A stretch of 64,000 nucleotides of DNA from Botryotinia globosa (lineage: Eukaryota; Ascomycota; Leotiomycetes; Helotiales; Sclerotiniaceae). Under the pieces are notes generated by a model. That model searched no databases. It was not told the origin of the DNA and saw nothing but the letters and a program-made list of their open reading frames with translations. Within the stretch, counting starts at the first letter, position 1. The number at the start of each line of letters is the position of its first letter. The position numbers were made by a program, and so were the translations under genes. Shown piece by piece: positions 22,364 through 34,181 of the stretch. The DNA is taken from assembly GCA_014898425.1 (NCBI GenBank), contig RCSZ01000016.1:1178001-1242000 (forward strand), read 5' to 3'.

Positions 22364-23297
22364 ATTGAGAAAAGTGAGTGTTGAAGAGTTTTGAAAGGAA
22401 GTGATATATAGTTGAACATTTCTGGAAAGATTGTAGCGGTTATAAAATAATATACTTAAGTCATTTACCCCTCATTACATCTCACGCGATGTAACTATAC
22501 CATCCCTTACTTCCACCTGCACCCAATGACATTCATGCAGCTTCCGACGGAGCACCCCACGTACTTAGAGAGACAAGATGGGGAAATTCTTCATCTCCTA
22601 AACAAGACTTGCAAGATCACATAGCATTGTTTTCTGCGGAATGATGATTGATCAGTCTCGGGTTGCCAATTTTCATTTCAGGAAAGTCCTCGCGAGTAAT
22701 ACTATCTATACTTGGTTTTTTCTCAATCTCAGGAGCAGAAATGTTTGGGTCCCCGATCAGAAACTAATTTGTTCGTCCTATTGGAGCTACCGTTTTAATG
22801 TAGACGGTAATGGTTGCAATATTACTGGCTGGAAGTTTCATCTTGAGTTGATGACTCGCTGGAAGTCCAATGAGAGGACGATTCATCCGCACCCAAATTT
22901 GTTACGAAAATTGGCACTGGTCTAAGCAATAACTTAATAAATGCAATTCCACACCATTTGAACGCTCGTTGTGAAATTCAAATTCATGTTGGAAAAGACA
23001 CATGTGAGGAACAAGATTTGAATCGACTAGATTTTAGATATGCTTCTGCTAAATGATTGTTTCAGGAATAGTGTAATTCCAAAACTCATTACACTAAAGT
23101 AGAAATAGAAAACAACAACTATAATTCGAAAAGTTGAATGCATACCCCTCAATTCAAAAACGCTAAACGAATACGCGTCCTTCGAATCCTACCACTTCCT
23201 CGACTCTCCTCGACAATTCTACGCCTGCGATTACATACTCATCTATTCCATCCCCCGAGAAAAATCTTACAGTACGCTGGATGATGAGAGTAAGAAT
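22364..23297. other. Intergenic, no supported gene
   Basis: Between two minus-strand secreted-protein genes. A 94-codon open frame at 22641-22925 has no known family and poor coding character. Confidence 0.45.
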
Positions 23298-23983
23298 CTA
23301 AACCCCAGAGAAAGGTCTACACTTGTTCGCTGCACAGAATCCATCACAGCATGATCCGAGGAATTGTCCGTTTCTGTAGCAATCGCCTATTGCGATAAGA
23401 TTAGCATCACTTTTTACCGAAGCTCATCCTTTTACATTATCTTATCTGTCTCTCTCTCTCTCTCTCTTCAGGTCCATTACTCCCTCCTTTCTTCAAACAC
23501 ACATTTCCAAACCTAAACATGAAATTCAAGAGAAAAAGTAGAAAGACTCACTATAATTAGGAATGCACCTCTCATCCGTCACCTGGCAGCTCACCCCAGT
23601 GATCGGCGTTGGAGGACCCACACTAATAATCCCTCCATTATTCACTAACGCAACCGCATTATCATGGTAGAAGGTGCAGAGATTATAAACGTCGAAGTTG
23701 GAGGAGCGGATGAGAGAGATGGAGAGGGGGTTATCTGAGGAGTGTAAGGTTAGTTTCTCTCGGGACTCATAGGGTGGAAGTGAAGTAGTTGAAAGGGAAA
23801 AGGTGATTAAGAGAGAAGGGAAAAAGTACTGGTAGCGTGAAATTGTCCGTCCGCAGGAATAGTCAAGCTGTAACTTGCTGGACCGCCTATAAATGTAATA
23901 TCCACATCGAAGTAATTGGCAGGTGCAGCTACGACTCCGCTGATAGCTGCAAGACCAAGAGTTAAAAGGGTGGAGAATTGCAT
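23298..23983 (-). CDS. Small secreted cysteine-rich protein with knottin-like C-terminus
   Basis: Three exons (23830-23983, 23552-23734, 23298-23386) encode 141 residues; both junctions are GT-AG and keep frame. A signal peptide covers about residues 1-20, with cleavage likely after VVAA. The middle is beta-rich with two cysteines. The C-terminal 35 residues carry six cysteines spaced C-x6-C-x9-CC-x3-C-x4-C, the spacing class of inhibitor cystine knots. I recognise no named family. Size, secretion and cysteine content fit an apoplastic effector or antimicrobial protein, but this is inference. An intron splits the C-terminal module after its first cysteine and the next two residues, which single-frame scans would miss. 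Confidence 0.75.
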
Positions 23984-25116
23984 TTTGAATATTTGAATAT
24001 GTTTGAAAAGCTTGGATTGAGGATTGAATGTATGAGATGGTGATAGTGATGATGAGGAGAAAACTTTTGACTTGAGGAGGTATTCGGAGTTTATATACCC
24101 CATTTCCCCAGACTGTCATATCATTCTCACTTACGTGTATCCAGCTAGTCCATCTTCAAGAAACCAATAGGCATACATCATAAGCTTAATTCCATCAGCC
24201 CGTTGCCGTTGCGATGTCAGATCATCGCTCGTACCCGTCACTCACTACTAGCTATCCGAGACCCAAGCTCGCCCAATATCTCACCAACACATTCTAATTC
24301 CGTGCAAAGATCACCAAGTGCGAAATACGAGCATCATCACTTAAACTCAGCTCTCCTCCCAACAGTACAAGTATCGAAAAAAACACAAACTAGGAGAATG
24401 CTCTACTAGCCAAAAGCTTAAAATCACGAAAAGATTTGAGAATATTATAAATAGTTTGACAACCCACGCGCTATGGTGTGATGTGGAGAAACTGTTCTTC
24501 AGGTGGTGCGGGCGGATTAGTGATGTTCGTGACATTTTGTTAAGCGATGAAGTCATGGTCTTATGTCCCGCTTACCGCCAAGACGGATCCGCGTTGAGGC
24601 TGAGAGCGTGTGGTGCTACGATACGATATGGCTCGTGATTCACGTGAAGGATACGAGATTGGGTTGCTGATGGCTTGGAGAATGAGGAGATAAATACGAA
24701 TGGCGGTATTGAGGTGGAAAATAGAGATTGGGCGGTCAGTAATTTTTGGATTTTTGGATTTTATTGAATGACTCGAGTAGTTTAGAATACTAAATTTACT
24801 TTGAAAATTGTACTTATTGAGAAATTAGTGGATTATCACTTGAGTTTGTGAATTGTCTTTGCAGTTGAATGTGTGAAGTTTCCTCAAATTTATAAAAACA
24901 AACGCGCGTGTATTGTGGAGTGATGTTCTAAGCTTGCTAAATACGGACGAGACACTTGTCCAATCCACTTCCTATAATCCTAAGATGGTACCAGACCTTT
25001 CAGAATATGCATAGGGGTATGCATACGTGTTTAATTTCCCTCCGCGCTCGTAACGGTTCGAACATGCTCGAACTTGAGGAGCTCACCCTTGTGACTAGCG
25101 AGCAACTTAGCAGGCT
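23984..25116. other. Intergenic, no gene seen
   Basis: Apart from the putative TATA element near 24090, I see no feature. The AT content rises toward 24700-24900. Confidence 0.5.
24088..24098 (-). promoter_or_regulatory. Possible TATA box of the small secreted protein gene
   Basis: On the minus strand the sequence reads GTATATAAA, about 105-115 bases before the start codon at 23983. Strong TATA elements are common for induced secreted proteins. Confidence 0.4.
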
Positions 25117-26760
25117 TCAAACCGTTTTTAATTTGTCTTCCATTGATTTTTGAGTCCGCCAATTTGCCAATCTCAGCATCAGTGATTTAATGATGATGTT
25201 CTTGATCCTCTCCACGCGACAGAAAGTTTGTTCAAATTTTCTCTCTAGCTTTCTTATCCAATCCTCGTAGTCCGCACTGAAATCAATGCGTGATTTGAAC
25301 GCTGGATCCAGATGTTTTACAAGATTTGTGCTCATGAACAAGATCCCTTCCCAACACTCGAATTTACGTAAGAAGATCAAAACAATCTTGTTGCGCTCAG
25401 GTGAGTTTGTAGTTCGTGCCTCGAGAAAAGCATCACATTCGGTCAATAATACGACCGCATTCCAACTGGTGTCCATCTGAAGGACTGAACGCAAAGTTGA
25501 CTCAACATCTTTAGATTCTGTGCCCAAGTCTCCGACCGAAAGCATGTACAGTGGAACTTGCATTTTCTCGGCAACAGATTCAGGAGTCCAGCTTTCCCCA
25601 ATACCAGGGCCATTCGAAAAGAGAAAGATTGTGCTTTTGCTCTTGCCATTAATGACATCATCGAAATTCGAAGAGTTTGAGGTCTGGGAAGTTGCGATGG
25701 CGTGAATCAGATCTTTTGGTGGTGGAGGAAGGACGAGACTTTGGAATGCAGAATTGCTCCAGGCGATGTCGGTAGGAACATCAACCAAAAATTCGAGCCA
25801 AAGTTCCTCTCTTAGCGCATATCCTTTGAGAAGAGGCGAACAAATGATAAGATGCTCTGAGGCGAGGGTTTTGATAACGGAACAGGTAGGATTCTTGTCA
25901 GCCACATTCAGGATCTTCACCAATCGCAAAGGACTTGTAATATCTGAAGTGATGACCACGATATTTTCAAATAGCTTCCCGCGTTTGTAAAGCTCAGCCT
26001 TGATCTTCTTTTCATCTGGATGAGACTCGAGTGGAAAGATAGGAAGTGTGTCGATCTCGGCCGTGCCTAAAAACTCTGGAATATCATAATGGACCAAGTC
26101 AAAGCCAAACTTTTCACCATCCCGATTCACCATCTGGCAGTAAACTCGATAGAGGTGACCCTTTTTCTCATCATTGATAGTAAGGCCATGAAAAAACTCT
26201 TTCGCTGCATCACGGCCCCATATTTGCTTGTATAATATGCAACCCGGCTGAAATATAGTCCAAAGTTGATGTAGTCGATTCTGGCCTCGATCACATCTTT
26301 GAGCTCTAGTTGGAGAATCTTTTGTAAAAGAACGAGATGAGCTTTTGTATCTTCATCGTTCTCGCTATCGATGGCCTGCAACAGGTGGATCCAGCGATGA
26401 ACAAATGGGCTGAAGGGCGATTTGAATTCGAGTCTCCACAAACTTGTAGTTACACCAGGATAACCCTTCATGACTTTATTCAAAACTTGCTTGAGCAGTG
26501 GACTCTGGATGATGATACTATCCATTTCCATTTTTTCGCGAGAAAAGAAAATTTTCCGATACCGTACAACAATGGCATAACGGGCGGTCTCCTCATTCTC
26601 AGCAGCATCTTCTAAATCATCAGGATACTTGGTCGACCAAGTGATATGGCCGTATAAATTTTTCTTGACCTCATATATTTCCTTAGTATCACAGTCCATG
26701 CCGTCAATGATAGGAGTAGAATTGGGCATGCCCTGGCTCTCGGCTTCTGTCGATGTTTCG
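25117..26760 (-). pseudogene. Decayed fungal AAA+ ATPase
   Basis: The protein belongs to the fungal AAA family with an N-terminal DUF7025-like region. The N-terminal part (26127-26760) reads through CDTKEIYE, ITWSTKYP and ENEETARYAIVVR. The central part, WTIFQPG through GEKFGFD, is in a different frame, with the break near 26255-26275 and no intron borders there. The second frame then runs to 25117. The Walker A loop reads NGPGIGES where the family has GPPGVGKT, so the phosphate-binding lysine is a glutamate. Walker B reads VVLLTECD, so its aspartate is a threonine. The C-terminus is shorter than usual. Either this is a pseudogene or an inactive paralogue with a sequencing error at the break. 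Upstream exons (to about 26941) are probable but unresolved. Confidence 0.75.
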
Positions 26761-27945
26761 TAATGAGTTCTGTAATCTCAAAAACGGTTGGAAAAGGGAC
26801 AAGAGGACAAGAATTGAGAACGTGGGACAGAGCTTTGAGGGAGAAAAAGCCAGGAAGAGGTGGTGGACTATAAGGCGGTGGGTAAATATGGTGGTGCGAC
26901 TCGATATGGGAGACCATCGAACCATTTGCCGATATCAACATACCATATTGATAAGTGAATCTAGTATCGTTGCGCCATATTCCCTGTGTCCCATCAGCCT
27001 TCGTCCAAAGTTTGAGTCAAACTTGTGCTTTCGCGCCACAAGTGTGTTTCCCTCTTGTATCAAGCAGTATACATAGCTCCAAATAATATCACAACGACAC
27101 TAGTCAAACAGGATAGATCGGCGACACATCAGCCTTTGAAATGATTTAAGTTTGTGAAGTGGAAGATATGTGTCTCTCAAACGAATGGACCACTTGATCA
27201 CTTGATCCCACAATAACACAAAAAGCAAGCCGCAAGAAGGGAGTTTGTCGACAACTGGATGGTGCTGTCAGATGGTTCTAATATGCGAAAATCACACATG
27301 TATATATATATATATATATACATATGGAATGGGCCTGTTTTGAGGAAGACCTTCAGATGCTTGATTCTCGGTCAATAATGATAGGGTATGTAGTGGGCGA
27401 TTTAAGGGAACATTGAGTCAGCATCAAAGATAGCTCTACCTATAGATAAATTCTATAGACGCCTATGCCGGTACAGCGTACTCTGCTATGTATTTGAAAA
27501 TTGGATAAATTGATCGGTGTATCTTCAACTACAACAGAGGAGACTTCTGATCAAGGGGATAATCAGAAGCTTCTTAACTTTGTCTCGGATATCCAATGGA
27601 GTTCCTACGAAGTTGAATATAATGAAGAGATTCATGTACTGTAGGTGTCTTGCATTGTTCCAATCATTACGGTTTGTTCAGATTCCCTTGTACTGTTAGC
27701 TCCATACCTAGGTAGTGCCTTCTTTTTTGGTATTAGCCGGAGCAGTAGAAACATTGAATCGATCACGTGTTGACGCACCAAAATCTTTAAAACTCGTCGC
27801 GTCTTACTTCTTTCGCCACGATAATCTTATCTTACAGCATCTTCTCTTCATCACTCTGCTCAAGTCAACATTCCACCTATACTACGACCTCAATTACCAA
27901 TTTAAACCGAACGACCCATTCGATCCTGAATATGAGAATATCATC
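26761..27945. other. Intergenic and possible first exons of the AAA gene
   Basis: A minus-strand frame at about 26770-26941 (starting MLISANGS) could be the true N-terminus of the AAA gene; an ATTACAG acceptor at about 26769 would fit. A dinucleotide AT run sits at 27299-27321. Nothing else is seen. Confidence 0.4.
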
Positions 27946-30900
27946 ATGTTTAAATCTGTTAGTTTGGCCGCCATTGCGGCTTTGAATGGAGATGGGGCAG
28001 AAGAATTTGACACGCAGAGGTGTCTGCAACTGCAAGAAGAAATGCTATCGGTAAGCCACATATGTACTGATTTGATCAATCTCCGCTCCCACACTCTACA
28101 ATCACCAATCCACAAATCACAGCGTGGCAGAAATTTACAAGGGCAGCACTGACATTTTATTTTCACCAATAGAGTAGTCCGGAGAGACCAGCCGCGGATA
28201 ACAATATGTCATTTCCCGTCGTCGCGTCAAGCAATCATAATTATAATATCGACGCGACAAACAATGACTGTCATGTCACAGGAAATGAAAACCACCACAA
28301 TCAAGCCCAGGAAGTTTATCATAAGATAGAGGCCGCCAGAGAATCTGATATTAATGCTCAAGTATCTGGAGAAAGTCCATTACCTTCAAATCCTGTACAT
28401 AAAGCCGAACGGACGAGAGATGGTCCACCAGTACTGCCAACAGTAAAGCGAGATAATGGAAGACAATTGAGGCCATCCGATATTGCCGGCAACCTACTTC
28501 CCTTGCCTTGTGCCCAGTTGAGAGCAATGGAGGGCGAGGATTATACTCAAAAGAGTAATTTATCTTTGACTCAAGAGAACCCTGAGTCTCTTTACGAAGC
28601 CTTAGAATTGCAAAGGTTCAGAGACCAGGCTGTTCTTGAACCGAATGACGAATTTTCCTCGAGCCCACCGATTCCAATCGAACGGAATGATCTGCCAGAT
28701 CCACAATCAAATGGCATATCTGGAGACCCCAATTCTACACATACTGAGTCGACTGCACGTACATATGAGGAGAACGACACGGGGCACATAAACTTTGATA
28801 CATTTCAACCAACATCGGTACTCGATGAAGGTTATCTCCAATCAGAAGATCCGCCTGCTATTTATAGTACCCAAGATCCTGTGCAAGACACTCTTCTTGA
28901 CCCTCAGACTCCGGCTCCGTCAGTCAATCCATTTTCTGAGAAGGGTAGTGTAATGAAGCAGCATGAGCTCTTTGGCGCAACACAGCCATCATCGATTGGA
29001 CGACTTGGTGGCAGTCCTACATCTTCTAGGCCATCACCTGATGTTTATAAGGGATATCGATCCTCACAAGAAGTTGAACCATCACCACTGGTACGACGCT
29101 CTGAGGTCGGTAGCGCGACTACCCAAGAACTAGGCCAATCTCCTGGCCACTCAGCATCTACTGAGACTCCTATTACAGTCGGATCTGCCACAATGTCGAA
29201 TAATATACAATCTTTCAATTCCGCTCTTCGAAAATTAACGTTGGTACGTGAACCTCAGGATACGTACATACCAATGAAAGAGTCCCAAGAAAGGAGAAAG
29301 AAGTTCATGGAACGTCAGCTGTACTCTGGCTCGGAATCAGATTCTGATATTGAGGCACTACCCAAGAAGTTCCAGCAAGTGGCAAGAGAGAAACAGAAGT
29401 TACGCGCGCAGACAGCCTCGATTGGGAAAAGACCAACTCTATCCAATAGATCGGATTCCGCAAGAGAAGTCAGTACAATTTCTGCCACAGCTAGTACACA
29501 TCAAGGGTCAATTAGTCATCAGCGCAAGTCTTCAGAAGTGACATCTTCTCATACACCCCAGGCCTTGGAATCAACTCCGATCGCTGTGGAGGTTCCTGCT
29601 AGTGGAAGACGCCGAAGCCTGCAGGAGGACTATGTAGCCCAGTGTGAAGGCTTTGATGCACGAGACACTCAACCAACACAGCAGGATATGGTTGCTGATT
29701 CTCAAGGTGTTCCTTTGTCAAGCAACCTTGTTACAAGTTCTCCAGTGCCCGAACCACGAAATCGAGCGCCAGCCTGCTCTGATGTTGAAAAAGTAGGCCC
29801 AAAATCAACGAGCCCATCTCAGAGGCTACCAGGAAAGCTACAACAGCCTCTGAGCCAAGATTTCAGCGAGCCTTTGGAAAGCAAACACGACAACCATGCA
29901 GATGGAATCCAAGAAAAGGATCCCACTTTACCTAACACATCCGACCAGAGGATGACTGCACCACCCAATGAATTATCTTTCAGAGATGTTGTTCAAGAAC
30001 CCGTCACCCAAATACTGAATCCAACCGACGGTGTCGGCTCCACTGTCCCAGAGACTAGTCCAGCTACTGATAGATTAATCCCTATGACTGAGATCGCAGA
30101 AGTTTCTCTCAGCATAGCGAATAATGACGAGTTAGATGACTTGCCAGGATTTAACATGGATCATGAGTTTAACGAGATTATTGGTGTATCTAGTCATCAT
30201 ACACCCAAACGACAATCTCAGTTTCAGCCATCGTTAGCTACTACGCCTAGTCATTTTGACATAATACCTGATGGCTCTGCTGCTACAGCCTCATCGGGAC
30301 TTTCATCGGCTCCCAGTACAATAGAGCCCCCCACTCCTGTCGCAAGAACTATTTTGACTTCCGCAGCTCCGGGGGTGTCTGAAGTAGAAGCAGTCGATTG
30401 CAACTCACCTGGAATAGAGCCGTCGACTGAGCCTTCTGAATTGAACTTTACAGCAGAAGTTTCTAAAACTGCCCCTGAAGATGATACTCCACCATTGGCC
30501 TCGACTGGACATGATACGAAGCCTTCCCAAACAGTCCCGATCGAGGAGCCACAACTTCAATCGACGAAAAGAGAGCAAGAAAGCGTACATCAAAGAACGC
30601 CACGTAAATCTACTCGATCCTCGAATGGCCAATTCGGAAAGCCGCCTATCACAGAGCAGCAACCAGGAGTTGCTCGAAATACTAGGCTTTCGAGTGTGTC
30701 GTCTACAATTTCGAATCCTATCTCATCCACTGCTGAGTCAGAGTTAGTATCCCCATCCGTTCCTAATTTTAAATTAAGTACAAGAGGTCGATCAAGAGGT
30801 CGACCGAGGGGAAGTGCTGCTACCAAGGTCAAAGAATCAATTGGGGAGACTGCTTTGCCAGCTACGAAAAGACACCGTACCCGAAGCTCCGTGAGCCCCG

Positions 30901-31889
30901 AATATCAAGAAGACGCCATTCCAGCATCTCTCTTAAGTCGACCATCAATTCTGCCATCACAGGAAGATAGCGAAGATCCACTGGCGCTATCAACACCGCC
31001 TTCAAAAACCTCGTTGAATAACAAGAAGTCAATAGACAGTCTATTTGAGGGGATGGCTTTCGCTGTCTCATACGTGGATGCAGAAAAAGATAAACAAGTT
31101 GCGATTCGTTTAATCAAACAGCATGGTGGTCGAATCTTAGATGACGGATTCGAAACCTTGTTTACCCCGACGACTCTACCGTCCAAATCTCGTACCGTAA
31201 ATAGCGAGACTGGGGAGGCGGAGCTTGAGATTTCCTCTTCGGAGCAAAATATTGGTTTCGTGGCATTAATTGCAGATGAGCATTCGAGAAAGGCCAAGTA
31301 CATGCAAGCTTTGGCCCTTGGACTCCCATGTATCTCAGGACGATGGATTTCTGATTGTGTTGAAAAGTGTACTATAATCGATTGGTTACCATATCTTCTC
31401 TCAGCTGGGAACTCTTCCTTCCTAGGTGGAGCTGTGAAGAGTCGATATTTACGCCCATACTCTGCCTCTAGTGCGAATCTCAATGACATTTTCACTCGGA
31501 GATTGAAGCTACTCGATGGGAAATCTATCTTGATCGTTACTGGGAAGGGAAAAGCTGGCGAGAAGCGGAAACCCTACACATTTCTGACTCGCGCTCTTGG
31601 CCCAACCCGGCTTGGCCAGGCACAAGATCTCAAACAAGCGAGAGAAATGCTTCTCGATGCGGAGAGTAAAAACGTCAGCTATGATTGGCTTTATGTAGAT
31701 GGAAAGCAGGACGTGGAGGCAGCTGTGTTCGAAAATACCCCAGCAAGAATTTCAGGCGGTGACCGAAAACGAAAGAGAGTTTCGATACAGCAAGAGGATG
31801 CTTCAAAACCATTGCCTAAACGTGTTAGGGTTGTCAATGATGAGGTCATGATTCAAAGCTTGATATTAGGTCAACTTATTGAGGATTAA
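27946..31889 (+). CDS. CRB2: Rad9/Crb2/53BP1-type DNA-damage checkpoint mediator
   Basis: Two exons (27946-28050 and 28173-31889) encode 1273 residues. The first exon adds 35 residues and joins in phase 0. Roughly residues 50-980 are Ser/Thr/Pro-rich and disordered, with many SQ and TQ sites (for example SSQE, ATQP, LSQD, STQD), as expected of an ATR/ATM-type kinase target. Near residue 860 a basic GRSRGRPRG stretch resembles an AT-hook. The C-terminus has two BRCT repeats, at about 990-1115 (with GGRILDDGF and SGRWISDCVEK) and 1140-1235 (with LDGKSILIV and YDWLYVDGKQD). Tandem BRCTs after an SQ/TQ-rich region are the Rad9/Crb2 layout: the protein would bridge the sensor kinase to Rad53/Chk-type kinases. 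I do not see the Tudor domain that usually precedes the BRCTs. Confidence 0.82.
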
Positions 31890-33938
31890 AAGCCCTCGAT
31901 CTTTTTTCAAACTTTCTTTTGAGCTATCACATTAGCATGTACGATTACGATTTGCATGATTTATATAGCGGGGCAGACCATAGACATGTAGATTCATGGC
32001 TAAATGAGTCATGAAAGGCGCATTAAAAGGTGGATTACATAGGAGAGCTTGCTTGCATTAATGGATGGATGGGAATACCAATTTACTTTTGGGCGTTTTG
32101 CCAGAAGGGCGATGGGGAATTGATATGGAGTCGAAATGTAAGACATATCGCGAGCTGGGGATTGCTAGAAACCAGTCAGACGAATAATGTAGCTGATGTT
32201 CTGACGTCGCGAAGCTTTGAGAGTAGTGCGATATTTGAGTGTGAAGGTGGTATTGGCTCCCTTTGTGATGGTGTAGAATCCGTCGATCTTTTGAGTACAG
32301 TGAATTAGGATAAAGTCTCGTTCATATTGCATGCTTCACGCATCCTCTCATCAACAAGAACAATATTTCAATGTTCCAAGCGGTCTCAAAGGATCGTAAC
32401 TCAAGATAAAACTCAAGTAAATTTCCGATGAACTATGGTGGTTCTGTTTGATAATTAGCTGGAAGCGCAGGATGATGTTGATTCACCTTGATGACGCATT
32501 GGATGTCTTTTGAAGTTGAGCACATTCATATTCAAACTTGATAGATCAATCGGAAGCAATATAATATTCATCCTCAGATGATCAGGTCTTCTGCCTTTGT
32601 ATTTTTCAGCTTCCGGGATACATACTTTGGTTTTTACAACGAACATTCACTTGAACGACTGTGTAATGCTTATGTAAGAATTTGATATTAAGCGAGATAA
32701 CCTCAATATCACTTTAAGATTGTATGGCTCTGGCGTTCTCTATGAAAGGAAGAGTGCTCTGTGCGTTACTTACTCAAGTACATTGCGCGGTTTATTACTT
32801 CCAGCCTTATGATGACGGTATATCATTATCCTCACAGTGCAAAGTTGTGTCATTTTTGTAATAAAGAGTAGTCCTCGGTACCTTCTCTTTCTGGCATTTT
32901 AGCTTCCTAGTTGAGCTTATCTTGGATCACAGTATCTGATTAGATGAGCTCTTGCTATCGTATGGCCTCAATCTAGAATTCTGTTGACGTAAGCGCTTGC
33001 TGAATTTGGTGTCCACGCGACGCGTTTAGAATTTTTCTAGTCGCGTCTGACTTCTGTCACTTTTAGTGTGATGTACTACTATTACTTAGCGCCATTCTAC
33101 TTGGATTTTGTGAAGAATCGATCCGTTCGGAAGCTAGGCAATTATACTTCAGATTTTCAAATATTGCCACCCTTCAGACTCAGCCTTTAGATACATACTT
33201 CCTTTCGGCAGGAATTAAGAGTGTGTATATATTCGGATTTGCAATCGATAAGAACGAGTATGTATCATCCTATTTGAATCATTGGGACAAAATGATTCCA
33301 ATGGGCTTGGATTTGCGGACTGTTGTGGTACATACAAAAGTCTTTCTTCTGTGCTAAAACGTAGATCTCTCGATGTACAAAATGGTATTGTAATTCATTT
33401 TACTTTTAAGAGTAAACGAAGTTGTGATAGGCAAGTAGATTTTACTTTTACGGATAACTTGGGATCTATTAGTGTGACAAACATGCACTAAATATTCTCA
33501 ACAATCCATCTAGAGAGTTTCAGCTCGTCGAATGAGTTCGCTGAGTAGCAATGAAAAGGAAAGGTCGATCAAGTTCCAATTGCCATTTCACTTTATAGAC
33601 TATGTAAGGTAAGAGATATGTTGACTATCCATTGCATGACAACTATTAGCATCGCCCTCGTAGCACGAAGCTAATGAAATTATACTTCCATAGTACATCT
33701 CGCTTTCAACAACCTTCTAGTAGGTCTGGAAAATCAGAACCTATAAGTACTCATCTCCCCTTCAGTTTTTCTGATCTTCTTTCCTTTTTCTTTTTGGCCC
33801 GATCTCGATTCTCAAAGTGCACGTATCCTCTTTTCCCAACATTCTAATTCTCTTCGTGGTATTTCACTTTGCTAATTTATAGACAGAACAGTCCACGACA
33901 ACCATAAAAAAACTCCAACCGCACCAAAAACAACAATC
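31890..33938. other. Intergenic, no supported gene
   Basis: Open frames at 32030-32308 and 33282-33491 show no family or coding signature. From about 33750 to 33935 the plus strand is CT-rich, like a fungal leader, and ends at the orphan first exon. Confidence 0.5.
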
Positions 33939-33953
33939 ATGTCGGGATCAGAG
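33939..33953 (+). pseudogene. Orphan first exon with intact splice donor
   Basis: A CT-rich leader and an A-rich Kozak region precede ATG followed by four codons (MSGSE) and a strong GTAAGA donor. A CTAAT-TTATAG signal just upstream could be a leader intron. No matching second exon can be found before the AT-rich element starting at 34182, nor after it. It may be the surviving 5' end of a gene broken by insertion or decay. It could also be chance. Confidence 0.35.
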
Positions 33954-34181
33954 GTAAGACACCATTTTTATAATGTCTCTCCCTTGGTCTGCCAGCCTTC
34001 ACTTTCTCTATATACATGTCATAATATCCCTAATGGGAGTTGCATTACCGTTCCTCCTCTTTGAATGACTTGGGCATGTACGACTCCTATAGATCAGTGG
34101 GATCATCAAACCAGCCTACTTTGGTATGGGGGAGTCGTCCTCAGAATTTTCGAGGAGCAGTTGCCTTGTACGGTACTAGGG

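Noticed and set aside
10959..31889. A DNA-damage gene cluster formed by Rad17-like and Rad9/Crb2-like genes
   Set aside because: They are 14 kb apart on opposite strands with unrelated metabolic and secreted-protein genes between them; chance is sufficient.
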